Part shown: one piece after another, positions 48,120 through 59,152 of the stretch | Position numbering within the stretch: position 1 is the stretch's first letter | Layout of the letters: every line of letters starts with the position of its first letter | Source: Saxidomus purpurata | Lineage: Eukaryota > Mollusca > Bivalvia > Venerida > Veneridae | Direction of reading: 5' to 3' | DNA length: 64,000 bases | NCBI GenBank assembly: GCA_022818135.1 | Contig: JAFMSR010000009.1 | Coordinates: 22,041,159-22,105,158, forward strand | The notes under the pieces: generated by a model | Databases searched by the model: none | Seen by the model: only the letters and a program-made list of their open reading frames with translations | What the model was told of the DNA's origin: nothing | Translations under genes and position numbers: made by a program

Positions 48120-50189
48120 TGCATTCACTCATTTCTGATACATCTTTTGCAACTTCTTTAACATCTTCAATCACTTGTATACCATCCTTTCATACTTCTT
48201 AAACATCTTCTCTCACTTGTATAAAACCCATTGCTACTTCTTTTACCTCTTCACTAACTCGTATAATAACATCCTTTACTACTTCTTTAACCTTTTCACT
48301 CACTTGTATAACATCCTTCCCAAATTCTTTAACCTCTTCACTAACTTGTATAACACCGATTGCTACTGCTTAAACTTCTTCACTCACTTGCTCAACATTT
48401 TTGCCAACTTCTTTAACCTCTTCCCTCACTTGTATAACATCCTTCCCTACTTCTTTAACCTCTTTACTGACTTGTATAACATCCTTCCCTACTTATTAAA
48501 TCTCTTCACTCACATGTATAACATCATTCCTAACTTCTTTAACCTCTTGTTTCACTTGTATAACATCCTTCCCTACTTATTTAACCTCTTCACTCACTTG
48601 TTTAACAACCTTCCCTACTTCTTTAACCTCTTCACTAACTCGTATAACATCCTTTACTACTTCTCTAACCTCTTCACTCATTTGTATAACATCCTTCCCT
48701 ACTTCTTTAACATCTACACTTACTTGTATAATCTCCTTTCCTACTTCTTTACCCTTTTCACTCACTTGTATAATATCCTTTCCTACTTCTTTAACCTCTT
48801 CACCATCTTGTATAGCATCCTTCCCTACTTCTTTAACATCTTCACTAACTTGTATAACACACATTGCTACTTCTTTTACCTATTCACTAACTCGTATAAC
48901 ATCCTTTACTACTTCTTTAACCTCTTCACTCACTTGTATAACATCCTTCCCTACTTCTTTAACCGTTTCACTAATTTGTATAACATCCTTACCTTCTTCT
49001 TTAACATCTTGACTCATTTGTATTATCTCATTTCCTACTTCTTTAACATCTTCACTCACTTTCTCAACATTTTTGTCCACATCTTTAACCTCTTCACTCA
49101 CTTTAATAACATACTTCCTTACTTCTTTAACCTATTCACTCACTTGTTTAACACCCTTTCCTACTTCCTAAACATATACACTCTCTTGTATAATACCCTT
49201 CCCTTCTTCTTCAAAATTTCTCTCACTTGTATAACATCCTTCCCTACTTCTTAAACCTCTTCACTCACTTGTCAAACATCCTTTTCTACTTCTTTAACCT
49301 CTTCACTCACTTTTAAAACATCCTTTTCTTCTTCTTCAAAGTCTTCACTTATTTTCATAACATCCTTCCTTATTCTTTAACATCTTCACTCACTTGTATA
49401 ACATCCTTTCCTATATAATTAACCTCTTCACTCATTTGTTTAACAACCTTCCCTACTTCTTTAACCTCTTCACTAACTTGTAAAAGACCCTTTTCTACTT
49501 CTTTAACCTCTTCACTCACTTGTTTAACAACCTTCCCTACTTCTTTATCCTCTTCATTAACTTGTGTTACATGTTTTCCTACTTCTTTAATCTTTTCACT
49601 CACTTGTTTAACAACCTTTCCTACTTCTTTAACATCTTCACTCACTTGTATAACATCCTTTCCTACTTCTTTAACCTCTTCACTCACTTGTAAAACACTC
49701 TTTCCTACTTCTTTAACCTCTTCACTCACTTGTTTAACAACCTTCTCTACTTCTTTAACCTCTTCAATAACGTGTATTACTACCTTCTCTACTTCTTTAA
49801 CATCCTCACAAACTCGTATAACATCCTTTACTACTTCTTTAACCTCTTCACTCACTTGTGTATCATCCTTCTTTATTTCTTTAACATATTCACGCACTTG
49901 TATAACATCCTTTCCTACTTCTTTAACATCTTCACTCACTTGTATAACAGCCTTTCCTACTTCTTTAACCTCTTCACTCACTTGTATAACATCCTTCCCT
50001 ACTTCTTTAACCTCTTCACTTACTTGTAAAACATCATTCCCTACTTTCTTAACCTCTTCACTCACTTGTATAACATCCTTTCTTCTTTATTAACCTCTTG
50101 ATTCACTTGTATAACATCCTTCCCTACTTCTTTAACCTCTTCACTCACTTTTATAACATCCTTCCCTACTTCTTTAACCTCTTCACTCA
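48120..50189 (-). repeat. 42-bp tandem array, main block (about 49 units)
   Basis: The + strand unit is ttcactcacttgtataacat followed by ccttccctacttctttaacc and tc. Units differ by point changes and a few short indels. Because 42 is divisible by 3, long stop-free frames appear on both strands, including a 359-codon + frame at 48175-49254. That frame is an artefact of composition (Phe/Tyr/Leu/Asn-rich). Confidence 0.9.
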
Positions 50190-51692
50190 TGTAGCGTACC
50201 CCCTTTACTCGAGCGTTGGCCTGTTAACTCTAAAAGGGGTGCTAATTGAGTTCGTCTGGGCCCGACTTGTGGTAGATTTTATTCAAATAATTGTAAGCAA
50301 TCACTACACAAAGACGGTATAAAATGTAACAATAGTTTATTTAACGAACGAACGAGTATTTTATTCATATCAAATAGTTACATAATAATAGCATGAATGT
50401 TCTAAAGAGTCTTCACATATGACAGCTGTGCACCCTAGAGTTTATTTTACCGACTTTAATCTTTAATATTGTAATATAGCCACTGTCAAGAATAACTTAC
50501 TGCTTAACACTCGTCGTAACAATTAAAACACTTGTCACATCGAAATTAACAGTCGTGGTTCCTATAATAATTAGCCACTAAAAAATATGCCAGATAACAA
50601 TCTTCCACCATACCGACGTAAACAAGTTTCCGTTTTTAGTAGATCTGTACCTTATAGGGAAATTTTACCGGTTGGCATATCTGGTATTTTTGGTATATTA
50701 TACCTAGAATATTAATCCAATTTACTCTATTTTCGTAACCAGCTGACGTTAGATGTACAACTCACTCACTTATATAAATATTTTATTAAGTGACGCACAC
50801 TTACATATAAGCACAAAAGGATGTTAAGAATCGATCGGTATTTTACTAAGAATCGTAAATTTTACCACTTGGTATAAATGGTATAAACACTGGAGATGGA
50901 GGCTGATTTTACAGAACTTATACTATAACACTTCACTTTCACTTATTATTTATTTAATACCAACGGTTGGTTGACTTTACCTCTTCTTGTGACATGTTAT
51001 TATAAAATGGTAGGACTATATGATTGGTTTGGTATTTTATACCAGATGGTGAGCTGACCGTCCGCTCTGGGTGTTTATAATGGCACCGTTTCAATTTCGC
51101 GCTATTCCGCCTTTTATAGTGAGATTTCGTCCTTGATGACGTCACGTCTTGCATGCACCCCGAGATTTTAACACAGCAATGGCGGACAAACACGGAAGTA
51201 AAATGAAATATCACAGTTCTTTAATCAATTACGTTCACGGAAGTCGATGTTTAATGTAAGCATGTATAGGTATTGAATATACATGTATAGCGAAAATAGA
51301 CGTCAAATGTCGATAACAACATTGGCGATTTTTAGCACAAAAATACGGTGAATAATCGAGTCCAGTGTGAGGGTGCACAGCCATTAATAATTCTGAAAAC
51401 ATGAAAAACATTTATATGATGCATCAATACAAACGTAATTGTATAGATTATACATTTATAATCCATCATACATTGGAAAAATACATTTATTAAAGCACAT
51501 ATTAAACAAAGTAGGTGGGGTAATATAAACCTTGCACTACCATATACAATTCCTTTAGAAATAATGAAATGCCTCATTCAATGATACTTAAAATGAATAG
51601 TATCTAAATTATAACTATTTCTAACATGTATTTAAAGATTCAAGTAAATGTTATTTGATGAAAATAATTTATCGGGAGACTGGATCGTTACA
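50190..51692. mobile_element. 1.5-kb insertion splitting the 42-bp array
   Basis: The array stops at CTCA (50186-50189) and resumes with CTCA (51693-51696), so the array consensus is restored if one CTCA is removed. The inserted 1503 bp starts TGTAGCGTACC and ends GGATCGTTACA. These form an imperfect terminal inverted repeat (9 of 11) with TG...CA ends. A 4-bp target duplication with TG...CA ends would fit a solo LTR or a small LTR-type element. I see no protease, RT or integrase frames. The minus-strand frames at 50954-51214 and 51332-51577 are unrecognised. Confidence 0.65.
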
Positions 51693-51905
51693 CTCACTTG
51701 TATAACATCCTTTCCTACTTCTTTAACCTCTTCATTCACTTGTACAATGTATAACATATTTACCTACCTCTTTAACCTCTTCACTCACTTTCTTAACATT
51801 TTTGTCTACTTTTTGTACCTCTTCACTCACTTTTAAAACATCCTTTCCTACTTCTTCAACTTCTTCACTAACTTTTATAACATCCGTAAGTACTTTTTTA
51901 ACCCC
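51693..51905 (-). repeat. 42-bp tandem array, 5' block (about 5 units)
   Basis: It has the same unit as the main block, more diverged at the N-terminal edge (SVGVKKVLTDVIK is followed by VSEEVEEVGKDVLK and VSEEVQKVDKNVKK). A 7-bp insertion (tacaatg) near 51745 breaks the frame. Confidence 0.85.
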
Positions 51906-52141
51906 AACACTCACTCCATCAACGCTTTGATTTACTTCTTTACATCCTTTTTTATCAAAACTATTTCAGTCTCTAAGCCCCGTTCCGATTTTCGACATTT
52001 TTCAATTTCTTTTTGGATTCGTTTCTCTGCCACGGGATCTAGCGGGTCGTTTTTGTAACCGTCTATAGTTTGCTTCAGTGTTGGATCGGGATTCGGGACA
52101 GCAGAGTTTACTGGTATCCTACATGTTAACCGGACGTTCAA

Positions 52142-52634
52142 TCATCCGGACAATTTCGATTTGCACGTAATTTAACAATTATCTTTTGATCCAACGTGTA
52201 ATGAAGATACCCAGATCATGAAGACGCTTTCCGTGTCTGTGAAAGTGTAGTCAACTTATCACTTAGGTGAACAACATTAATAAACCTGATATATATGTAC
52301 CGCACTTGCCTTATGTTTTGATTGCACGTTTCACTGGTTATGTTATTACTCGAATTGAACTAGAAAACATATTTTGAGACCTCCGCAAAGTATAAGGATA
52401 CGTACAGCTGAGACCGAAGTTCATTGTGTGAAAATTTCGTGTTTCTATCTACAATATTGGCATAATTATGTAGAAAAAGGTCCCGTTTCTGTCCGATTAA
52501 TTGAAAGAAACCAGTAGTCAGAGGAGAACGTAAAAGTAGAAATAGTAAAATACAGCACTTAGAAAACATGTAGCTTCTGATTACTTTCATGTTTTAATTT
52601 CTATTGCAGTGTCAATGATAACTAGTATATGTTG
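52142..52634. other. Upstream of the antisense pseudogene, nothing recognised
   Basis: A minus-strand frame at 52360-52590 has a hydrophobic stretch (CCILLFLLLRSPL) but no family features and no clear splice link to 52118. No promoter could be identified. Confidence 0.3.
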
Positions 52635-52976
52635 TTAAAGGGACATACCCTATAACTGATGTCGAATTAAATAACCTCCAAAACATAAAAAGATAGAATC
52701 TTTGGAAGTATTATAACTTATTAATAACCTAAAGGTTTCAGCTATGCATTCCCATTCATTATCGATAAAGTCAGCTGTTTAAAATATACTGCAGTACCGA
52801 GTTGTTGTACAATTAATGGATGGGTGCGATTTATTACAGAAAACCTCTATATTGATTAATTGTGGTAAAATGAGGTTCTTTTTTGAAATTGTATTTATTT
52901 ATCATTTTACGTTCATTGAACACATAATCTATGTTTCGAGAATATAATCTGCTAGATGTAGGGAGTGCGCCTTTAA
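52635..52976. mobile_element. TTAA-flanked MITE with AGG...CCT ends
   Basis: TTAAAGGGACATACCCTA at 52635 faces TAGGGAGTGCGCCTTTAA ending at 52976. The outer TTAA on each side may be the target duplication. At 342 bp it has no coding capacity. A related fragment lies at about 23697. Confidence 0.55.
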
Positions 52977-53049
52977 ATATTACTGATCATGAACGTTATT
53001 ATACATACGTTATTACATGTATACATTACTATTTTTGCAACTCAATTAT

Positions 53050-53194
53050 ACTTCTCATATTATTATTATCATCATTATGTTGATTACATTAATCACATTT
53101 ATAATGATGATCATGATGATAATGACTTTTATCATTTCCATTATTATAATTACTACTATTATTATTATCATCATTATTATTATCATAATTATTA

Positions 53195-53231
<37 letters not shown>

Positions 53232-53257
53232 CATCATTATTATTATCATAATTATTA

Positions 53258-53318
<61 letters not shown>

Positions 53319-53329
53319 CATAATTATTA

Positions 53330-53378
<49 letters not shown>

Positions 53379-53385
53379 CATGATT
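53050..53385. repeat. ATT/AAT trinucleotide microsatellite
   Basis: Mostly (att)n with interruptions such as atcatc, ataatt and attgtt, including a higher-order repeat of about 63 bp. Apparent poly-Tyr, poly-Ile and poly-Asn frames on both strands come from it and are not genes. Confidence 0.95.
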
Positions 53386-54371
53386 TAGCATTGCTCAAAA
53401 AATTTAGAAAATTAATGAATACGTTTAGATCACAGCAAATGTTTAATTTGACACCGACTTGATCTGTCACGTAAGTAGAATCTATGTTAAGCAGCTTTGG
53501 AGATAAAAGTAATCTTAGTCAAGACACCAAACGAATATAAAGCAGAATTTGAAAATAAATCTAAACACAGTATCCAGATGCAAATCATTCAACGGTCCGT
53601 TTCGGGATCATCACGTTTTAAAAAAGTGCAAATCGTATTATTTATTCCACCAGATTATTAAGATAACAGTTATCTTCTCATATAAGGCATATTGATAATA
53701 GTTTAATCCTTACATTGAGTTATTCGAAACTGTTATTTATCTGTAAGTCTACTTTTATAATGTCTAGCAGATTGTTTTTCTTGTGACAAAATTAAAACCA
53801 TGACTTAGTGATTGGACAATATAGACAGTGTATCTGTTGTGCGTACTGCAAAATGCTGTAATGCTTGAAGAGGTTTATATAAATTCAAAAGTAGAATTTT
53901 AGAGCAGTGAAGGTGATTGATACTATGGTAATACAATATAACATACACGCTTTCAAGAAACTGTATACTTTGAAGAAAAATCAAAAGTATTTCAACATTT
54001 ACAATGTAGTAGGTACTTCGTACTAAGTGTCAGTGGTAGTGATGACAGATAAGTTTAAAATTCTTAAATGATTATTTTGTTCAATATACAATGCGCATGT
54101 ACTATATAAATGTGATATAAGATTTACAGTAACTATAAGTTACCGACATGATAGCTGAATATAAAAAATTTAAATTTCACTCGTTACAATTCAGACAAAA
54201 ATCAGATATATGAAGGAGAAAGCAGTTTAGTTTTCGATTTAACATAATTTTTAGTGGGCAGACTTATTTGTCATCCGATATAAATTGCTATATTTCTGTT
54301 TTTTCCAACATTATAAATTTCATAACACGTCTATAAACATGATAAATCAGCACTTAGTTTAAATCCGTGTT
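53386..54371. other. No gene recognised
   Basis: AT-rich DNA between the microsatellite and duplication copy 1. No exon, RNA or element ends seen. Confidence 0.35.
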
Positions 54372-54800
54372 CAGAGATGATGTTACATTTGATTCAATTT
54401 TTAGGGTGTTAGAGATATTGACTGTACCATTAAAGTCCCCAATCCTTGACAATTAAGACTAGCACTTGTAATTCAACGAAACTTCAAATAATACGTGTAG
54501 TATTTTACTGCGAATACCTGAGGACATTCAATTGAAATGTTACTGTCAAACTATTTGGTCCATTTTCACAAATTTACTTTTAGGCAAATATCTTTTTACA
54601 ATACAGCGTCTACCAAGAATGTATATGTCGCCTGTATATCTACAACGTTTAGGCTTATAAACATATCTACCTAAAAAGAGACAGGAAATGTCTTCTTTTG
54701 TGTCTACATCGACTAATTCGGCTAAGAACCCTACTTTTAAATACCGGTAAAATGATGCGTGTTACGTTGAAAATCTTAAATCTTCTATCTAAGCAGATAC
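54372..54800 (+). repeat. Direct duplication, copy 1 (exon 5 missing)
   Basis: It shares 31 bp (cagagatgatgttacatttg and following) with 56654-56684. At 54403 it jumps straight to sequence matching 57103-57494. Scattered differences and two small indels separate the copies. The 418 bp between these points in copy 2, which contain exon 5 and its splice acceptor, are absent here. Confidence 0.85.
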
Positions 54801-54849
54801 CAAATGTCATTATTAATGGTACTTAGTCTTTGACCAGAATTCCAGGATG

Positions 54850-56520
54850 TTCGTCGCAATAAGATAGATATATATCTTTATTTCCTCCACAGCAGGGAGA
54901 GCACAATAAACACATATACAGAACAAAACATTAAACATACAAAACACTATATATACATTACATAATATTACGTCATCACATACATATACAATACCAGAAC
55001 AGACGCACTGACATACCAGTACAGGTACGATGACAGAATGTGTCCTTACAAAAACACAAACGAAATCAAACGCTTACAAGTACATGTACATTGACAAAAA
55101 ATAATAAAGTAATAAATCAGAATAAAGTAGAATATAATTATCTCTATCTTCTCCTTACATTGTTTGCTGGAGGCTATAGTTCGAGCAAGGAAACTCAGGC
55201 AGAAAGAACTTTAACATGATAATAAGAGCATTCACACAGTTCCAGTCTACGGATGCTTGTCGAAACGAGATACAAGCACTGTGTAAGGAAAGTTGAAAGA
55301 AAGCTATGCATAATAACAAGAACAGGCGTCCTGTAGACAATACACGACCAATTTATGCGGATTGGCCTTATTTATGTCAATAGTTACACTTGTCAATAAT
55401 TATTTAAAACATGATAACAATATTTACTGACAATTTTTAAACAGTAAAGGATATTTTCTTCGTCAAAAAAATTTGACATACCAGAAAGTAAATGTATCAG
55501 TTCGTCTCTAGCTGACATATGAATGAGTACAATATAGTTATTTGTTCCTAACAGCTGAAACAGACGATTTTACAGTTGATCTCTACCTACCAACGTTTTG
55601 GTACAAGATTGTATCAAATGAATTACAATATTATCTGTTATATTCTGACAGTTTCTACATATTGTGCTATAAGACTTTGAGAAAAGAGCACCTATGATTT
55701 TAACAAGAACTTGCATATATCTCAACCAGTTGCGTTTTTTTAGCACAGCGACCAGTGCCGACAACATGAAAATGCATCAGAGGGTTGAATTATATCAAAT
55801 CCTCTCAATGACTCTGTTTCTCCAATTCGTCGACACAGTTCGTACTGGTGTACAATTTGAACATTACCATTTATAATATTCTTCCAGGTTGATTTTGTCG
55901 GAAAGCTGCCGGTTTCAATATAAATCAAAAGCACAGACAATACATTATATTTTTTACATACTCTGAAAATAGCAGCACAACACTTTTGTATATACGTTTT
56001 GCAGAATACGGATGAATCCCATCTTCATAAATATCACAGTTTAGTGTACTTAGAAATGTACTTTTAAACTTATGACAACTTTCCTTGACATTATTATTTA
56101 TGTTTAAGCACTTTCTGAACAAAACAGCCAAATGGACATATTGTGACCTTTCATAAACAGTTTCATTACCAAGTAGCCAGGTACTTTTAAATATGTGTTG
56201 CTGATTTGTAACAATTACAGCAGATTTAGACGCATTATAAGTATACCTGTTTTGTATACTATAATTGTAACAACATTCCATCAGCTTTGAAAGTCCATTT
56301 GCGGAGAAAGACAGTAAAATCATTTCGTCCGCAGACGCCGGACATGTGCAGTTAATACCATATAAGCTCATACCATGAGACTGACTCTGCAGTTCGTTCA
56401 TTAAATCATTAATTAGGACAAGATAAAGGAAAAGACTGAGGACCCCTCCCTGTCTGGTACCCTGGCAAATTGGGGACAAGGAAGATGTATGACCATTGCT
56501 ACGGACACAACTTGTCATGT
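54850..56520 (-). mobile_element. LINE (non-LTR retrotransposon) 3' fragment, decayed
   Basis: On the minus strand, 56518-55925 is a 197-codon open frame from the reverse-transcriptase domain. QGTRQGGVLS (about residues 19-28) is the conserved RT block 4, followed by LYLVLINDLMNEL. ADEM (about 63-66) stands where a polymerase catalytic A/F-A-D-D is expected, so a catalytic Asp is lost. Further downstream in other frames (55767-55570) CRNC followed by HLIQSC fits the Cys/His cluster at the C-terminus of many LINE ORF2 proteins. The 3' end lies near 54850, at gaggaaataaagatatatat on the minus strand. The 5' part is missing. I cannot name the clade. Confidence 0.75.
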
Positions 56521-56653
56521 TCTGATACGTCTTCTTTAAAGTGGGGCCTGATGGTATTTTGACAGGGGTGACGTTTGAATACTAGTACATGTTTGTAGTA
56601 GGTCAGGATGTTTTCAGTGTTCAAAGAAATAGCAAACTCAATTAAGATAACTA

Positions 56654-57494
56654 CAGAGATGATGTTACATTTGATTCAATTTTTCATTTCAGCGGTATCA
56701 GATTCTATGGAGCAGAATAAACCAGGCATATTGGAACGACTTTGGAATTTCTTTACTTTTGGACAATTACGCCGTCTGAAGGGTAATTGGCTACTTTATT
56801 ATACATTTATCTAAACATGTATCACACTTTAAGTTAAGGTAAAACATCACAATTTCATTTAAAATATCCAGAACTTAAGAAAGTTACAAAATGCAGTCAA
56901 TATAATGATTAAACTATCTCAATGTTGTAGGACTTTTTCATGTATTGCAGATGCTTTTGTTATACTAGTTGACACTGTATATTGTGAATAGGAAACGCAA
57001 AAGAGATAATTTATCCTTAATAGGAGATCATCAAGAGCAATACGTCCGACTTCCTGTATGATAAGCGGATAAGCAACATCCTTAATGATAAGACTAACAA
57101 CTAGGGTGTTAGAGATATTGCCTGTACCATTAAACTCCCCAATCCTTGACAATTAAGACTAGCACTTGTAGTTCAACGAAACTTCAAATAATACGTGTAG
57201 TATTTTACTGCGAATACCTGAGGACACTTGCACGTTCAATTGAAATGTTACTGTCAAACTATTTGGTCCATTTTCAAATATTTATTTAACAGCACCCTTT
57301 TAGGCAAATATCTTTTTACAATACAGCGTCTACCAAGAATGTATATGTCGCCTGTATATCTACAACGTTTAGGCTTATAAACATATCTACCTAAAAAGAG
57401 ACAGGAAATGTTTTCTTTTGCGTCTACATCAGAAACCAACTTTTAAATACCGGTAATATGACGCGTGTTACGTTGAAAATTTTAAATCTACTAT
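56654..57494 (+). repeat. Direct duplication, copy 2 (contains exon 5)
   Basis: Segments 56654-56684 and 57103-57494 match copy 1. The intervening 56685-57102 holds exon 5 of the CXorf38-like gene. Similarity ends exactly where a TTAAGGTAGCTCGCGGG element terminus begins (57495). Confidence 0.85.
56693..56782 (+). CDS. CXorf38-like HEPN protein, coding exon 5
   Basis: The acceptor is TTTTTCATTTCAG and the donor GTAATT (56783). It completes a GCG codon with the last base of exon 4 (phase 1) and reads VSDSMEQNKPGILERLW then NFFTFGQLRRLK plus one base, leaving in phase 1. The peptide holds an aromatic/hydrophobic patch (LWNFFTF) followed by a basic stretch, which could bind a partner or membrane surface. 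Phase agreement with exon 4 is the main support. A start at an internal ATG (56608) giving a 68-residue product would read through the intron and is rejected. A sequence copy 2.3 kb upstream lacks this exon. Confidence 0.55.
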
Positions 57495-58015
57495 TTAAGG
57501 TAGCTCGCGGGTTTCCCCAAGAAATTGGGTCATTTTTAAAAGGCAACGCAGATTTAAGATATTTTGCATGACAACCTCGTGACTAACTGACTTTTGTAGA
57601 AATAATACGGTGAAGTGATATTTCCATGGAAACTTATATATATATATATATATCTGTCAGTGTAGATAACGAAACGATATAATTTTCATAAAATTTATTT
57701 ATCTGAAAAAATAAAAATATCTAATATTTTTTGCCAAAAATATGAAAAACTGCGGAACGAACCCTGTAATTGCGACAATTTTCAAAACCAAAATAACTGC
57801 GAAGTTGACGCATTTATCATCAATTGCGAAAAAACAGCCCGATATAATTTTTTAAAAAGCGCTATGGATTCTTAAACCAATTTAAAGCAATTTTATCAAA
57901 TAAAAAAGGGGGGTAACCGTCCTTCTTTTCGTGAAACTATTTTGAAGTAGGATAAACATGAGAAACGTTGACGTAAAATACAAGATTGACGTGACGTAAC
58001 GAGCCGTTACTGACG
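57495..58015. mobile_element. One-ended TTAAGGTA element or repeat
   Basis: It starts TTAAGGTAGCTCGCGGG at 57495. The matching opposite end was not found. An (at)n run lies at 57637-57650. The last part (57920-58010, tgagaaacgttgacgtaaaa and following) recurs at 60097-60195 in the same orientation. Confidence 0.4.
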
Positions 58016-58912
58016 TTTATGACGTTTCTTGTTATAATAAAATACTAACGTTGTTGCTTTATGGTGCAGAAGTCACTTTAGACCGATCCTTCAATGGTTA
58101 ATATACTTTGTAGTCGATACCTAAATTTTAAATTTGAATGGACACCGTATTTTAAGAAAATGATAACAATTGATCTGTGTTAGTAACTAGTCCGCCACCA
58201 TTTAATTTACTTGTTACACGGATTGTTGTGGTATAATGTTACATTAATACAGTACAGAAACTCATTTTACTTGCCGCATTTAGCCCATCGTAAATACAGT
58301 ATCTTCAATATAAGAATGGACACGGATATGCATATGACAACAGTGTGCATGGCGTGATTTCAGTCGAGTGATGCTTGTCAGCATTAACGTTTTATATAGA
58401 GTAATTTCCTAAACTTTGACACAGTATTTTATAATATATTACTCTTACTTACAAAATCGACTCGGTCAATGCTGGCATACAAGATACGTAGTTGTTTTCC
58501 AGAGATATAAATTTAACAATAACAAACTTCCCGGTAAAGTAACACGTAGTAAAGGATAATATGATGAAACGCGAACAACATTATCATACCAGACGAGCGA
58601 TTCTTTCGGGTTACATACGATATAATTACAGGTTAAATACTTTTATCATACATGTACTTATGGACAAACCGTGTATCACAACAACATGTAAGCCGTCACT
58701 TTTATTATAATGAAATGCGGCCTCAGTTTTAAGATTTTTTTTCTTTTATACGGAACAGTCCAGAAAATACTTCTCATTATACCCGGATATAAAACTACAT
58801 TCTGTTTTGTTTTCTGCAAAAACAAAATGAAAACAGCAGTATGTGCTATAGAATAGTAAAAAATATATATATTTTGAATTGTCTTCGCTCGTCCATTGAT
58901 TATATGTGTCTG
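58016..58912. other. No gene recognised
   Basis: AT-rich DNA with no supported exons. A longer minus-strand frame (58676-59173) runs through the SINE at 58929 and is not a gene. Confidence 0.35.
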
Positions 58913-58928
58913 TAGTTTCCCTTCAGTT

Positions 58929-59152
58929 GAGACGTAGTGGCACAGCGGGTGCGTTCGCCCCAGGATCGGATGGCCCTGGTTCGATCCCCACCAGTGCCAC
59001 GGTGGTTGTTTCCATAGGCAAGACACAAATATTAACACATTGTCTCTCTCTCTCTTCGTGATTGATTTCATCTTGAATGAGGCCCCAGAGCGGTTATCGA
59101 AGTTGTAAGAACTTGTTTCGCAATCGAGAATAAATAAATTAGTATGAATTAA
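58929..59152 (+). mobile_element. tRNA-derived SINE with 16-bp target duplication
   Basis: The element is bracketed by TAGTTTCCCTTCAGTT at 58913-58928 and 59153-59168, a perfect direct repeat. Its head has an A-box (gtggcacagcgggtgcg) and a perfect B-box GGTTCGATCCC, with ccagtgccac closing the tRNA-like part. The body holds a tctctctctct stretch, and the tail is aataaataaattagtatg. The intact promoter boxes and perfect duplication suggest a fairly recent insertion. Confidence 0.9.

Larger units (their letters stand above)
48010..52118 (-). pseudogene. Decayed coiled-coil gene with a 14-residue repeat, antisense in intron 4
   Basis: Reading the minus strand, an acceptor-like TTAACATGTAG at about 52119 opens a unique segment (NSAVPNPDPTLKQTIDGYKN, then DPVAEKRIQKEIEKCRKSER). 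This runs into about 55 copies of a 14-residue unit typified by VSEEVKEVGKDVIQ. Val/Ile residues fall at positions 1, 5, 8 and 12, the 4-3-4-3 spacing of a perfect two-heptad coiled coil. After the last unit the same frame continues into a unique tail (ECITELTCREIRTDVKKQHV, then FLKTGNRFKGKW) with a TAA at 48010. The reading frame is broken near 51945 (next to a six-A run), 51735, 50085 and 49366, and by several stops, for example two at about 48190-48205. It is also split by a 1.5-kb insertion. Unique ends in frame with the heptads argue that this strand once coded. I do not recognise the family. Assembly errors could explain some of the breaks. Confidence 0.6.
44613..56692 (+). other. Intron 4 of the CXorf38-like gene (12.1 kb)
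   Basis: It contains a SINE (45554-45660), the antisense repeat pseudogene (48010-52118), a MITE (52635), a trinucleotide microsatellite (53050), duplication copy 1 (54372) and a LINE fragment (54850-56520). The stretch 45661-48009 has no recognised gene. A minus-strand frame at 45688-45978 shows no family features. Confidence 0.5.

Noticed and set aside
48175..49254. A 359-codon + strand open frame, one of the longest in the window
   Set aside because: It is the complement of the 42-bp array, composed of Phe/Tyr/Leu/Asn repeats. The period is a multiple of 3, so stop-free frames persist on both strands. The opposite strand has the heptad pattern and unique in-frame ends.
50190..51692. The array interruption as an intron of the antisense gene
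   Set aside because: A GTGAGT donor exists on the minus strand at the boundary, but splicing to the available AG gives an immediate stop or shifted frame. The exact CTCA duplication and TG...CA ends fit an insertion better.
53017..53462. Poly-Tyr, poly-Ile and poly-Asn open frames on both strands
   Set aside because: They are translations of an ATT/AAT microsatellite.
56608..56814. A 68-codon frame starting upstream of exon 5
   Set aside because: It reads across a strong acceptor and a donor. Phase agreement supports only the internal 90 bp as exon.
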